64,000 bases of DNA from Akkermansiaceae bacterium (GTDB taxonomy: Bacteria; Verrucomicrobiota; Verrucomicrobiia; Verrucomicrobiales; DEV007), in the NCBI GenBank assembly GCA_024233085.1, contig JACKQC010000009.1, positions 62,001 to 126,000 on the forward strand. Reading direction: 5' to 3'. A program made the translations under genes and the position numbers. The notes beneath the pieces were generated by a model. It saw only the letters and a program-made list of their open reading frames with translations, was not told the DNA's origin and searched no databases. Shown one piece after another: positions 1 through 10,782 of the stretch; the first letter of the stretch is position 1; the number at the start of each line of letters is the position of its first letter.

Positions 1-176
1 GTGTCGAGCTTTTCCTGCAACTGTCGGCCAACGATCCCCAGGCTGCCGCGGTCGAGTTCGATTCGTTCGAAGCGCTCCCGTTTTGCCAGCGACACGCCAC
101 CCCAGGCGATCGCCGCCGCGACAAGGGCCGCGACGGCGAACAACAGAACCGGGGGACGCGGAAGGAGTTGGCGCAT
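1..176 (-). CDS. Partial membrane-anchored protein, N-terminus only
   Basis: Only the first 58 codons lie in the window and the gene runs off the left edge. The ATG is at 176, 34 bases after the stop of the preceding minus-strand gene, so the two may be co-transcribed. The visible protein starts with a short basic stretch and then a hydrophobic segment rich in Val, Leu and Ala (about residues 9-24). A charged region with RERFERIELDRG and Gln/Glu/Lys residues follows, which may be a signal anchor leading into a helix. No family can be named from this fragment. Confidence 0.6.
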   Translation of the reverse strand, partial: MRQLLPRPPVLLFAVAALVAAAIAWGGVSLAKRERFERIELDRGSLGIVGRQLQEKLD

Positions 177-210
177 TGGCGGGCAGTCTCTCACAATTCA
201 CGGCACCGCA

Positions 211-1608
211 TCAACGCGAGACTGTCAGGAACAGCATGACCTTGCGCGACGCATCGATCCAGCCTTCCGCGTTGGGCGGAGACATCACACCGACGAGCAT
301 TGGCGTGTCGAGCGGCACGGCGAGTTGGGTGGTGGTCTTCATGGTATAAAAAATCGGCGAGGTCACGTCGGGCTTCCATTCGCCGTCGATGAATTGCCGA
401 TGATGCACCGCCTCGCCATGATGGGTGGTCCACTCGGGCGCGAGATTGACCACCACCGCATTGCCGGAGGGCTCGAAAGTCGGGTCAATCTCGACGGAAA
501 TACCGATGTTGTAGGTTTCCATTGCGACCTGTGACGAAAAATTTCCCGCGCCCTTCTCATCGAACTCGGTTGGGCGGATGATTTCCTCGATCGCGTCCAC
601 TTTGGCCCGGTTCCCGCTCCGGCACCGCAGTATGCGAGTTTCGAGTGTCTTCGCGCCTCCTTCCAAGGCGGCGCGCCGCAAGTCGGCGAGCGGCTTGCCG
701 AGCCACGCATTCAGGGAAATCTGGTCCGCCTCGATCCACTCGAACCTAAACACACCCTGGGCCACCTCCGGAGCCTTGCCACCCGGGTCTTCGAAAGAGT
801 CCGCCAAGGGCCTGACGAAAATGAGGGTGAGGTGCGTCTGCCGACGGTCGAGAGGCGTCTCCGCTCCGAGCAACGCCCACTGGTCGGGTTCGAACCGGCC
901 GTCGGCAGTGACCGATTGGGAGACGAACAAAGGCCATCGAATGTCTGTCGGTTCCACGCCGGCCCCCTCGGGTCGGGGTGGGCTTTCCCCCCGGTAGTCG
1001 ACGCGCTCCAAGGCCGCCGCCATGGAGATGCTGCGATCGCCCTCCAGAATCGGATCGAACTCGATCCTGGCTCCGACATTGCGCGTATCCCAAGCAGACG
1101 GAAACGGCAAAGAGTCCGCTCCCGGCTCAAATTCCGAAGGATACCACACCGAACGAAACGACTCGACCAAGGCCCGCATGTCCGGTCGCCCCATCACCAA
1201 CGTCGTCTCCGCCAGTTCGGCGTCCCCCGCCGCGATCCAGGTCTCGACCACTTTCCGCAGCGGCGTGGCGTCGAGCGGCACCGGGTTCTTGTCGAGCCAG
1301 GCCTGCCAGACTTCGCGCTTCACATCGATCCACTGGGTGAGCAGGCCGATATTGGTGTACACCTTCGGATCTCCGGCATTCGCGAGGGGATCGGTGGCTG
1401 GGCCGGTCGCGGACTTTGGCGACGGCTTTTTGTCGAAGGGACCGTTCGCCTTTTCCGCGGGAGCGGCGGCGGGATCGGGTGTGGACGGAACGGCTTTCGG
1501 CGCGGCCGGTTTTTTTGGAGTCCCGCCAGTGTCCTGAGCGGGGAGTGGCGGCGAGCCCACGGTGAAAACCGCGGCGAGGGTGAGCAGAGAAAGAAATCGC
1601 GTTTTCAT
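211..1608 (-). CDS. Secreted protein with secretin-like C-terminus
   Basis: Protein of 465 residues. The chosen ATG at 1608 gives a clean signal peptide (MKTRFLSLLTLAAVF, cleavage near residue 24 after PLPAQ). The longer reading frame upstream adds a non-signal-like stretch across a terminator. After the leader there is a Pro/Ala/Lys-rich linker to about residue 75, then a mixed globular region. The last 100 residues (GISVEIDPTFEP, VVVNLAPEW, FYTMKTTTQLAVPLDTPMLVG) resemble the beta-strand pattern of the secretin C-domain as found in verrucomicrobial secretin-like proteins. The usual N0/N1 domains are not obvious. Function is unknown; an envelope location is inferred from the leader. Confidence 0.6.
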   Translation of the reverse strand: MKTRFLSLLTLAAVFTVGSPPLPAQDTGGTPKKPAAPKAVPSTPDPAAAPAEKANGPFDKKPSPKSATGPATDPLANAGDPKVYTNIGLLTQWIDVKREVWQAWLDKNPVPLDATPLRKVVETWIAAGDAELAETTLVMGRPDMRALVESFRSVWYPSEFEPGADSLPFPSAWDTRNVGARIEFDPILEGDRSISMAAALERVDYRGESPPRPEGAGVEPTDIRWPLFVSQSVTADGRFEPDQWALLGAETPLDRRQTHLTLIFVRPLADSFEDPGGKAPEVAQGVFRFEWIEADQISLNAWLGKPLADLRRAALEGGAKTLETRILRCRSGNRAKVDAIEEIIRPTEFDEKGAGNFSSQVAMETYNIGISVEIDPTFEPSGNAVVVNLAPEWTTHHGEAVHHRQFIDGEWKPDVTSPIFYTMKTTTQLAVPLDTPMLVGVMSPPNAEGWIDASRKVMLFLTVSR

Positions 1609-1706
1609 GACCCCGCCACTTTTCCACAAGACGCGGCGGCTTGCGTCAAACGACGGTCTCGACTTTGTAAAAGTCTCGTAAAACGACCCCGAGCGACTCG
1701 CTTGGG

Positions 1707-1744
1707 TAAAAAAATGCCCGCCACACGCACAGCGTGGCGGGCAT
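1707..1744 (-). terminator. Rho-independent terminator
   Basis: An 11-bp perfect stem (ATGCCCGCCAC at 1714-1724 with GTGGCGGGCAT at 1734-1744) has a 9-base loop. On the minus strand it is followed by seven Ts (1707-1713). It lies 27 bases after the stop of the DUF1080 gene and ends that transcript before the next minus-strand gene. Confidence 0.9.
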
Positions 1745-1770
1745 CTCAAAGCTTCAGCAAACCGCGCGGC

Positions 1771-3210
1771 TCAGGATTTCTTCACCTTGAAACTGCGGAA
1801 GGTGACCGGGTCGCTGTGGCCGGCGAAGCCAATGTAGCCCTTGGTGTGGTCGAGGCCTTTCGGCGGATGGGCGATCTGGCTCCGGTCGAAGGTGTCGATG
1901 TCCGCGTCGAGGATCTTGGTGCCATTGAGGGTGACCTTGATCTTCTGACCCTGGACCTCGATTTCCTGGAAGTTCCACTCCCCGGCCGGACGCAGGAATC
2001 CATGCTTCGCGCCGACGCAGTGATACAGCGAACCGTGGTACTGATAGGGCTGGAGTCCCGCCTTGCCGGCGGCGGCCTGCTTGGCGTTGTATCCGTCGCT
2101 GTCGATGACCTGCAGCTCAAGGCCGTCGGACGCGGAGTGGCCGCCCAGCGGGGTGCGGAGGGCGATGCCGTTGTTGCCGGCGGGCGGGAGCTTGAACTCG
2201 ACCCGGATGATGCCGTTCTCGAATTCGTCCTTGGTCAGCAGGTCGCCGCCCTTGCCGGGCTTGCAGGTGATGGCGCCGTCCACCACTTGATAGCTGTCCA
2301 CCGCGCCTTGCCAGTTGGAGAGATCCTTGCCGTTCACGTATTCGGTGAAGCCTTCATCATTTTGGGAGGAAAGCTCACGATTGGCTTCCTCGGCGGAAAT
2401 TTCGCGGACATACACATTCTTCCACCGGATCTCGCTGCCATGGGTCTGCAACTGGATCGGTCCCTTGGCGTAGATGGGGTCCGGCATCCACCCGTTGGGG
2501 ACCTTCTCGCCGGAGCCCTCCTTCGGTTCCGGCTGCTTGCCATAGGCGACGTAGCCGGCCTTTCGGTTGGCGAAGAAGTTCTCCAGCACCGCGTTGTTCA
2601 CGACCACCTCGCCGTTGAAGGTCACGGTGACGCGCTCACCGATCATCTTGATGTGGAAGTGGTTCCACTCGCCGATCGGCTTGTCCATGAGCTTGAGGGG
2701 ATTCTTCCCCTCGGGATTCTTGTTGTTCCAGAGACCGCCGGACCCGAAGGGCTTGCCGAGGGACACGGCTTTCTCATCTTTTTCGGTAAAGTCCCAGATC
2801 TGCACCTGGGGAATGCCGCGGAGGTAAACGCCGCTGTCGCCGAGGGGAAGCATCTTGTAGTCGACCATCAACTCGAAGTCGCCGTAGTCCTTGTCGGTGG
2901 TCAGGTAAAGGCCCTTGCCGTCGTTGACCAGTTCGCCGTTCTCGACCTTCCAGTGGGCGGTCAAGTGATCGCCCTTGTCGTTGCCCTTGGCGTCGGTGAG
3001 GCCGCCCTCGGTGGACTTTTTCTTGTAATCGGCCTGTTCCTCCGGGCTCATGGCCCAGAGTTCGGCGGGATCGCGCGTGGTCCAGCCATACCAGCCGGAG
3101 AGGTCCTTGCCGTTGAAGAGCGCGGTGAAGCCCGCCGGCGGTTCGTTGTCGGCGGCGGAGACGGCCGCGGTCGCCGCGAGGATTGTGATCAATGCGAGGG
3201 TCGATTTCAT
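1771..3210 (-). CDS. Secreted protein with two DUF1080 domains
   Basis: Protein of 479 residues with a signal peptide (MKSTLALITILAATAAVSA); the ATG at 3210 is preferred over the upstream in-frame ATG because it gives the leader directly. Two DUF1080 (3-keto-disaccharide hydrolase, concanavalin-like beta-sandwich) domains follow in tandem. The first is at about residues 25-260 (GFTALFNGKDLSGWYGW, FELMVDYKMLPLGDSGVYLRG). The second is at about 295-478 (GFTEYVNGKDLSNWQG, IIRVEFKLPPAGNNGIALR). The family is much expanded in Planctomycetes and Verrucomicrobia and acts on oxidised disaccharides or binds sugars. An exported carbohydrate-processing role is inferred. It ends at the terminator just downstream. 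Confidence 0.9.
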   Translation of the reverse strand: MKSTLALITILAATAAVSAADNEPPAGFTALFNGKDLSGWYGWTTRDPAELWAMSPEEQADYKKKSTEGGLTDAKGNDKGDHLTAHWKVENGELVNDGKGLYLTTDKDYGDFELMVDYKMLPLGDSGVYLRGIPQVQIWDFTEKDEKAVSLGKPFGSGGLWNNKNPEGKNPLKLMDKPIGEWNHFHIKMIGERVTVTFNGEVVVNNAVLENFFANRKAGYVAYGKQPEPKEGSGEKVPNGWMPDPIYAKGPIQLQTHGSEIRWKNVYVREISAEEANRELSSQNDEGFTEYVNGKDLSNWQGAVDSYQVVDGAITCKPGKGGDLLTKDEFENGIIRVEFKLPPAGNNGIALRTPLGGHSASDGLELQVIDSDGYNAKQAAAGKAGLQPYQYHGSLYHCVGAKHGFLRPAGEWNFQEIEVQGQKIKVTLNGTKILDADIDTFDRSQIAHPPKGLDHTKGYIGFAGHSDPVTFRSFKVKKS

Positions 3211-3315
3211 GGCCGCCATTAGAACGCCGGCGCGCGGTTTTTTCAACTCACGCGATTCCAGCTTTCTCGGTCTCTTTCGCGGAACTTTGGAGGGGTTCGA
3301 GATCCGCTTCTTTCG

Positions 3316-3981
3316 CTATCGCACCGCCACGCCGATCGTTGCCGCGCAATGCTCGCACAAAACTTCGGATTCGGCGTCGACCGTGGCGATTTTCTCGGCG
3401 CCGTCCCGCATGAAGCATTTCTCGCTTTTGGCGCAGTGGGGCAACCCGAGATTGTGCCCGATCTCGTGGCAGGCCACCTTGCGAAGGCGCTCCCGCAGTT
3501 TCGCCTCGTCCACGCCGCCTTTCAGCCGGAAGGTCGAAACGACACAGGCGCGTCCCGGCATCTGGCCCAGTCCGAAGATCCCCCAGTCCTCGTACTTCCA
3601 CGCGGGTTCCTTGATCCGTTTCGTCTCGAAATCCTCGTACTTGGTCGTCGAAATGTCACTGGCAGTCAGACCGAGGAGGTGATCGCAGTCGTCCGGGAGG
3701 ATTTCCTCCAGGAATCGCAGGAGCTTGTCGGCTCGATACCGGGGAGATTTGACGTTGGTAAACGCCCCCTCCGGCAGTTTCCGCTCCGGCAGGACCCTGA
3801 CCGTGTAATGGTAATATCTCTCCAGAGCGGCTTTCGTTTCATCCACATGGGCCTCCGGAATGCCTTCGAACGGTTGAATGCCGATCACCCGGCTCTTCGA
3901 AGGCTCGGACTTTCCGCCCCAGAGAAACATCGAGAACAGGGCCCCCAAGGCGATCGTGAAGGGCATGGCCGATTTTCTCAT
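3316..3981 (-). CDS. Archaemetzincin-like zinc protease (M54)
   Basis: Protein of 221 residues with a hydrophobic N-terminus (FTIALGALFSMFLW) that could be a signal peptide or anchor. The metalloprotease signature HEIGHNLGLPHC starts at about residue 172. It is followed by CFMRD and a C-terminal CEHC, matching the archaemetzincin pattern HExxHxxGxxHC-x4-CxM-x17-CxxC. The first part binds the catalytic zinc and the cysteines bind a second, structural zinc. The intervening text between the cysteine pairs has the expected length. The ATG at 3981 is chosen for the hydrophobic leader. Substrates are not known for this family. Confidence 0.88.
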   Translation of the reverse strand: MRKSAMPFTIALGALFSMFLWGGKSEPSKSRVIGIQPFEGIPEAHVDETKAALERYYHYTVRVLPERKLPEGAFTNVKSPRYRADKLLRFLEEILPDDCDHLLGLTASDISTTKYEDFETKRIKEPAWKYEDWGIFGLGQMPGRACVVSTFRLKGGVDEAKLRERLRKVACHEIGHNLGLPHCAKSEKCFMRDGAEKIATVDAESEVLCEHCAATIGVAVR

Positions 3982-4233
3982 GGGTTTGGCTGATTTCTCC
4001 GGGAAAAGGGTTCGATCCGCCCGAAGGCAAGTCGATAGAATAACGCGAATATTTTCGGGGCAAAGACCGGATCGGGACCCCGAAACGACCGCGAAATCCG
4101 GTCTGCGCCGCGCTTGACTTTTCACGCGTTCGAACTTCTAATTGGCCGGTCGATTTCCTTATCGGAGAATTTTTGCGTCGCCCTTCTTTTCTTGCCGGAT
4201 GGGCGTCCTCTCCGGTCATCGAATTCGCCTTCC

Positions 4234-5481
4234 ATGCCGCCCCTCATGCACCGCCTCCCACGCCTCGGCATTCTCGCTGTTGCCGTTGTCGCCGCCATTC
4301 CGCCCGGTTCCCGAGCCGAGCCGGGCGCGGGTTCGGGTTGGTCAGTCACCGCCGGCGCGCAGGTTCGCCGGATCGATGTCGGTTTTCAGGTCGATGCGCC
4401 CGCGCCGATCAGTTGGAGCGGCCTTTTTTCGCGGCGCGGAAATTCCGGCCCGGGCGATGTCGGGGTCGCCACCAGCGGCTCGGATTTCATCACCTACCTC
4501 GATGGCACCGTCGGCATCAATCGGCACCCCATCCGGGATCGAGACACCAGTTTCACGGTCGCCTCGCTTTCGCAGGTCGAGTATGGCATCCCGCAGGCTC
4601 CCGGATTCGACTTTAATTCGGCCGGGCATGTGACCTTTCACAGCGGCGGAACCACCTACGAATACGCGAAACATTACCGGCCCAGCCCGTTTTCCGTCGA
4701 CGACAGCGCCGTCGTCGTCAGCCCGTTGGTCGAGCTGCAACGGACCCTCTTTCAGGACGACGAATTCTTCGTCGATCTCGTGGTCGGCTGGTCCTGGCTG
4801 GAAAGCGAACACGCCACCGGCACCCGCACCGTCGCCACCCAGTCGCTGGTGGAAACGAAGACAAACAGCCGCTACACCTACGTCTACGATTTCCCAACCT
4901 CCAGTGCCGGGGTTCCCGCGGGATTTCCGCCGACCTTCGACAACTCGTCCGGCGCCACCGGCTTGATTTACGACGCGGCCGACTACAATGCCTTCGGCGG
5001 ATTCGGCCCGGGAGATGTCGAGTATGTGCGGAACCCGCGCACCTTCGGTTCCCACGGCTCGATGGATCGCGTCATCGCCGTGATTTCGGCGGAGTCCTCC
5101 GCCGCGCTCGAGGTGGACGCCCACGTGATCCCGATCCTCCTCGAAGCCCGGCGCCAGCTCAACCCGCGCCTTTTCCTCTCGGTGAGCGCGGGTCCCACGC
5201 TGAATGTGATCTCCCACGATCTCGAAAGCCGGACGGACTGGTATCTCAACGGCTCGCACCTGGCGAGCCAACGCGACTCCGACAGCGGCACCGACCTCGT
5301 CGTCGGCGCGAGCGTCCGGGGGACCCTTTCCTACGTCCTGAGCGACGACGGCACCTTCCTTTTCGAAACCGGCGGCGGCTACGACTGGGTGCCCACCCAG
5401 ACGGCGTCCGCCGGAAACGCGCGGGCCGAGTTCGATCTCAGCTCCTGGATCGGCACGCTCGGGTTCTGCAAACACTTCTGA
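4234..5481 (+). CDS. Outer-membrane beta-barrel-like protein
   Basis: Protein of 415 residues with a signal peptide (LGILAVAVVAAIPP, cleavage near SRA-EP). ATG at 4234 is used; a second ATG 12 bases later would also leave the leader intact. The mature part is rich in alternating hydrophobic and polar strands (WSVTAGAQVRRIDVGFQVD, LFLSVSAGPTLNVIS, GTLSYVLSDDGTFLFETGGGYDW). It ends in an aromatic residue (LGFCKHF), as outer-membrane barrels do. No specific family is recognised. It is divergent from the archaemetzincin gene and convergent with the ThuA-like gene. Confidence 0.6.
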   Translation: MPPLMHRLPRLGILAVAVVAAIPPGSRAEPGAGSGWSVTAGAQVRRIDVGFQVDAPAPISWSGLFSRRGNSGPGDVGVATSGSDFITYLDGTVGINRHPIRDRDTSFTVASLSQVEYGIPQAPGFDFNSAGHVTFHSGGTTYEYAKHYRPSPFSVDDSAVVVSPLVELQRTLFQDDEFFVDLVVGWSWLESEHATGTRTVATQSLVETKTNSRYTYVYDFPTSSAGVPAGFPPTFDNSSGATGLIYDAADYNAFGGFGPGDVEYVRNPRTFGSHGSMDRVIAVISAESSAALEVDAHVIPILLEARRQLNPRLFLSVSAGPTLNVISHDLESRTDWYLNGSHLASQRDSDSGTDLVVGASVRGTLSYVLSDDGTFLFETGGGYDWVPTQTASAGNARAEFDLSSWIGTLGFCKHF

Positions 5482-5509
5482 TCGCCGCCTCGCCTGGGCC
5501 GGAGCCGGT

Positions 5510-6391
5510 TCACGGTTTTTTCGCGGCGGACTTCGGGGGAGGCGCCACGCGCGGCGTCAGAAAAGAATCGATTGTCGCTTGGTCGGCGTCGCATTTCGCG
5601 CCCTCGGCCGGCACTTCGATGCCCGCCGACCAGAGGACGCCGTTGATCACGAGTCGGCGCATGCCGGCGTTTTCCCAGGCTGAATGGGCATCCAACCCGC
5701 TGAAACTGAAGGACCGCCCGCCGTCCGCGCGGTCGAAGGTCCACGCCACGATGTCGCCGTTTCCGCCGTCCGGGGAGCCCAAGTGGACTTTCCCCGACCA
5801 GACCAGCGGCGTGATGCCCGTCATTCCTTTGGAAAACTGAAAGTGGTTCAGCCAGCCGTCGTTGATGGACCAGGCGGTGACCCCGCGAGTGACGGCATGG
5901 ACGGGAAAGCGGTCGTGGGTGCTGTCCCAATGGCCGCGGCTCGAAAGCGGCGTGTAGGCCCCGCCGATCCAGGCCATCGACTGCCTCGCAAAGGCCGGGG
6001 AGAATTCCACCGCTTGGTGGAGGCTCACGATGCCGACGCCCGCATCGACCAGTTTCTGGATTTTCGCGACTCGCTCCGGTGACGCGAGGTAGGCCTGCTT
6101 GCCCGCGCCGTCGGTGTAAAAGACGAGCGCCTTGGCCCCGTCGAAGACCGACTCGTCGGCCGGCCAATCCTTTTCCACCAGGACCGCCTCGACCCCGGGC
6201 GTCCGCCGCAGCAGCGCCTGCATCAGTTTGCAGCCGCCCAGGTAATCGTGGTGCCCGACACGGTCCACCTCCTTCACCTGCCCGGCGACGAGTACGATTT
6301 TCCGGCCGTCATCGGCACGCGCCGACGGCGCGGAGAAGGCGATGGCCAGCAAGGCGGGGACGATATGAAGAATGTCGGGGAATGGTCTCAT
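5510..6391 (-). CDS. Secreted ThuA-like protein
   Basis: Protein of 293 residues with a signal peptide (IVPALLAIAFSAPSARA). ATG at 6391 is chosen because the longer frame reads through the upstream 41-bp palindrome. The ThuA/class I glutamine-amidotransferase-like fold is seen in KIVLVAGQVKEVDRVGHHDYLGG, ALVFYTDG, LVDAGVGIVSLHQAVE and HDRFPVHAVTRGV. Exported ThuA proteins are common next to sugar-oxidation genes in PVC bacteria, where they have been linked to trehalose or other disaccharide utilisation. The exact reaction is not established. It ends with a short basic Lys/Pro-rich tail. Confidence 0.82.
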   Translation of the reverse strand: MRPFPDILHIVPALLAIAFSAPSARADDGRKIVLVAGQVKEVDRVGHHDYLGGCKLMQALLRRTPGVEAVLVEKDWPADESVFDGAKALVFYTDGAGKQAYLASPERVAKIQKLVDAGVGIVSLHQAVEFSPAFARQSMAWIGGAYTPLSSRGHWDSTHDRFPVHAVTRGVTAWSINDGWLNHFQFSKGMTGITPLVWSGKVHLGSPDGGNGDIVAWTFDRADGGRSFSFSGLDAHSAWENAGMRRLVINGVLWSAGIEVPAEGAKCDADQATIDSFLTPRVAPPPKSAAKKP

Positions 6392-6476
6392 CGTTGGGGG
6401 AGGATGGAGGAGTCCGGCCATTGTGCACGAGCGAAGGCGGGCGGGAAAGCGGGAAACCAACCGAATTTTCGCTCCG

Positions 6477-6517
6477 GACCCAACAGGGTTGGGTCGATGA
6501 CCTAACCCTGTTGACTC
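6477..6517. repeat. 41-bp palindrome, copy 1
   Basis: Left arm GACCCAACAGGGTT is exact; right arm AACCCTGTTGACTC has two changes. The 13-base centre itself pairs (GGGTC/GACC). It lies between the end of the PSCyt gene and the start of the ThuA-like gene, 85 bases upstream of the latter. It is one of about ten copies in the window. Confidence 0.9.
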
Positions 6518-6598
6518 GCCTGGCATTCGTTTCCGAGCGGCCTGTTTGCAACCCCAACTCGCCGCGCGGCGTTTCGGCGGAAAGACCGGACGAATCTC

Positions 6599-9169
6599 TC
6601 AATAGACCGTCCGAAACTCGCCCGTGGCCATCAGGGCCTGGAAGAGGCGGCTCCAGCGATCGGTTTCCGCACCGTCTTCCCCCTCGAGAAAGGCGCTCAG
6701 GCTTTCCCGTTCGCCGGGTTCCGGCGGCCGGCCCAGCACGGCCTCGCTGGCGGCGGTCAGTTTTTCATCGGCTCGCGCGGTGTCCATTCGGGCGAGCAGG
6801 GATTCCGCCGCCTTCCTCGATTGCTCGATCACCAGCGGGCTGTTCATCATGAAGAGCGCCTGGGGCGGCACGGTCGTCAGCCGGCGCTCGCCCACGACGA
6901 GGTTCGGGTCCGGCGCGTCCCAGATCGTCATCACGTCGAAGAGCGCGCTGCGGGCCGCCGGCAGGTAAACGCTGCGGTGGGCCACGTCGGCGGTGGCGTC
7001 CTTCGTGTAGTAATCGCGCCGGCCGATCTCCCGCTGGAGCGCCTTGGGCTGCTGCTTCGCGATCTCGGCGACCTGCGACCCCTCCAGCGGGCTCGGATCG
7101 AGCGTGCCGCCGACAAAGAGCAGGCTGTCGCGAATGACCTCGCCTTCGAGCCGGCGCGGCCGGAAGCGCCACAGCCACCGGTTGCCGGGGTCGGCCGCCT
7201 CGCTCGCCGCGATGGCTGTGGAGTCGAGCATCCAGGTTCGGCTCAGGACGATGGAGCGGATGAGCTCTTTCGTCGACCAACCCTCGTCCATGAAGCGCCG
7301 CGCGAGGTCGTCCAGCAGTTCGGGATGGCTCGGCTTCGCGCCCAGCAGGCCGAAATTGTCCGTCGTCTCGACGATTCCGGCGCCGAAGAGGTGGCGCCAC
7401 ACGCGGTTGACATACACGCGGGCCGTGAGCGGGTTCGCCGGATCGGTCAGCCACGCCGCCAGTTGCCGGCGACCGCTTTCGGCGGCGGGAACCTTCGGCG
7501 AGGCGACGTGTTTTTCCAGCAAGGTCAGCACGCCGCGCGGCACGGGGGCGAGCGGCTTGTCGTGCAGGCCTTTTTCGTAGATGGGCGAGTCGGCGAGGCG
7601 CACCGGCGCGGGTTTCTTCTCGTCGGCGGCCTTTTTGACGGCGGCTTCGAAGGCCGCGTCCTCCATCGCGGGCGCGTCCAGCACGGCCATCGTGAACTCG
7701 GGCGGCGCGGGGATGGCCTCGCGCGCGGCCTTCACCTTTTCCTGGAAGGCCCGCACCTCGGCCTCGGCGGCGGCGAGTTCGGGGGTGGGGTTCTTTTTCC
7801 AGTCGACGCCCATTTTTTCGAGCGGTTCGCGCAGTTCGTCGCGCTTTTTCACCACCTCCAAGTAAGCCGCCCGGGTGTCGTCGGCCTTCTTTGTCAGCTC
7901 GGCAATTCGCTCCAGCAGCGCCGCGCCGTCTTTGCCGAGCGGGTGGGCTTCCTCGTGCTCGGCGCGCACGTTGGTCGAGGTCCCGGCGAGATTTCGGCTG
8001 CTCAGGAAAATGCCGGCCATCGCGTGGTAGTCGCGCGTCGGGATGGGGTCGTATTTGTGGTCGTGGCAGCGGGCGCAATTCGCCGTGAGGCCGAGGAAGG
8101 CGCGGCAGGTGGCGTCGATTTGGTCGTCGGCCACGTTGAGGTGGAACAGCAGCGGCACTCCCTCGTTCAGTGTCTTCGGTCCGATGGTCAGGAAAGCCGT
8201 CGCCGTCACCTGCTCGTCTCGCTGTTCGGGCGAGTCGAAGGGCAGCAGGTCTCCGGCGATCTGCGCGCGCACGAAGTCGTCGTAGGGCAGATCGCGGTTG
8301 TGGGCCTCGATCACCCAGTTGCGGTAGCGCCAGGCGTGCGGGTAGAGCATGTTCCGCGAATAACCGCTCGACTCGGCAAAACGCGCCACGTCCAGCCAGT
8401 GCCGCCCCCAGCGGGGGCCGAAGTCAGGCGAGTCGAGCAGCCGGTCCACCACCCTCGCGAAGGCTTCCCGGTCCGGCGCCGGGTCGGCGAGAAAGTCCGC
8501 GATCGCCTCCGGCCGGGGCGGCAGCCCGGTCAGCAGCAGCGTGGCGCGGCGGATCAGCGTGCGGCGGTCCGCGTCGCCCGCCACCGCGAGGCCCTCCGCC
8601 TCGAGGCGTGCCTTCACGAAAAAATCCAGCCGGTCGCGCGGCCAGTCCGCGTCCCGCACGGCGGGCGGCTCGGCCCGGGAGAGCGGCTGGAAGGACCAGT
8701 GCGTCTCCGCCTCGATCTCGCGGGGCAGCTTCGACGTCCCGTCGCGCGGGTCCGGCGCGCCCATGGCCACCCAGGCCTCGAAATCGGCGATCACCGCGTC
8801 CGGCAGGCGCCCGCCCTTTTCCTCGGGCGGCATCCGGAGTTTCTCGTTGGTGTAACGAATGGCCTCGATCAACTGGCTGCCCTCCACGTTGCCCGGCACC
8901 ACCGCGTCGCGGCCCGAGGCGCCGCCCCGGCGAATGCCCGCGCGGGTGTCGAGAAGAAAGTCGGCCTTCGGCTTTTCCGCCCGGGCCGAATGGCAGGCGT
9001 GGCAGCGCTCGATCAGCACGGGCCGAATTTTCGCCTCGAAAAAATCGCGCTGCGCCTTCGTCAACGGCGCCGGGGACGATGGATCGGTCTCCGCGGCGAA
9101 GGCGGGAAACGCGCCCAGGACGGCCAAAACGACGCCGGTCGCGAGAAATCCTGTGGTTCGGCGGGGCAT
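6599..9169 (-). CDS. PSCyt1/DUF1549/DUF1553 planctomycete-type cytochrome protein
   Basis: Protein of 856 residues, exported (LATGVVLAVLGAFPAFA). ATG at 9169 is used; the open frame extends further upstream only as antisense of ffh. Domain order: a cytochrome-c-like PSCyt1 with one CHACH haem site near residue 50, then DUF1549 (PSCyt2) at about 150-360 with the ARCHDHKYDPIPTRDYHAMAG signature. Next comes a Lys/Glu-rich helical region near 410-500, then DUF1553 (PSD1) to the C-terminus (NPLTARVYVNRVWRHLFG, HPELLDDLARRF). The family is a hallmark of Planctomycetes and Verrucomicrobia and is probably involved in periplasmic or extracellular polysaccharide oxidation. The usual DUF1501 partner is not adjacent here. 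Confidence 0.93.
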   Translation of the reverse strand: MPRRTTGFLATGVVLAVLGAFPAFAAETDPSSPAPLTKAQRDFFEAKIRPVLIERCHACHSARAEKPKADFLLDTRAGIRRGGASGRDAVVPGNVEGSQLIEAIRYTNEKLRMPPEEKGGRLPDAVIADFEAWVAMGAPDPRDGTSKLPREIEAETHWSFQPLSRAEPPAVRDADWPRDRLDFFVKARLEAEGLAVAGDADRRTLIRRATLLLTGLPPRPEAIADFLADPAPDREAFARVVDRLLDSPDFGPRWGRHWLDVARFAESSGYSRNMLYPHAWRYRNWVIEAHNRDLPYDDFVRAQIAGDLLPFDSPEQRDEQVTATAFLTIGPKTLNEGVPLLFHLNVADDQIDATCRAFLGLTANCARCHDHKYDPIPTRDYHAMAGIFLSSRNLAGTSTNVRAEHEEAHPLGKDGAALLERIAELTKKADDTRAAYLEVVKKRDELREPLEKMGVDWKKNPTPELAAAEAEVRAFQEKVKAAREAIPAPPEFTMAVLDAPAMEDAAFEAAVKKAADEKKPAPVRLADSPIYEKGLHDKPLAPVPRGVLTLLEKHVASPKVPAAESGRRQLAAWLTDPANPLTARVYVNRVWRHLFGAGIVETTDNFGLLGAKPSHPELLDDLARRFMDEGWSTKELIRSIVLSRTWMLDSTAIAASEAADPGNRWLWRFRPRRLEGEVIRDSLLFVGGTLDPSPLEGSQVAEIAKQQPKALQREIGRRDYYTKDATADVAHRSVYLPAARSALFDVMTIWDAPDPNLVVGERRLTTVPPQALFMMNSPLVIEQSRKAAESLLARMDTARADEKLTAASEAVLGRPPEPGERESLSAFLEGEDGAETDRWSRLFQALMATGEFRTVY

Positions 9170-9292
9170 CGGCGTTAAGATTACGGCCTCGCGGCCGGCC
9201 CCACCCAGTCCGCGAACGCGTCCGCCGGGTCGGCGGCGCGCGAATTTTTCTCCCCCGAACGAAGCCGCTTCCGGCGCCCACCCGAATCCGCG

Positions 9293-10642
<1,350 letters not shown>

Positions 10643-10782
10643 ACGGGGGAAAGTCGGAGAGCGGTGTTTTGGGAGCCGCGCCGGACCGGGAAAAACCGCG
10701 AAGGGACGCGAATTCCCGCGAATCCTCCGGTGTTTGGAGCCGGCGGCAGGCAAGTTTCCGTCTTGGCTTCGGAGGCGATTTC

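Noticed and set aside
832..3222. Long plus-strand open frame of nearly 800 codons
   Set aside because: It is antisense to the secretin-like and DUF1080 genes. Composition is the low-complexity Arg/Gly/Val mix of GC-rich shadow frames.
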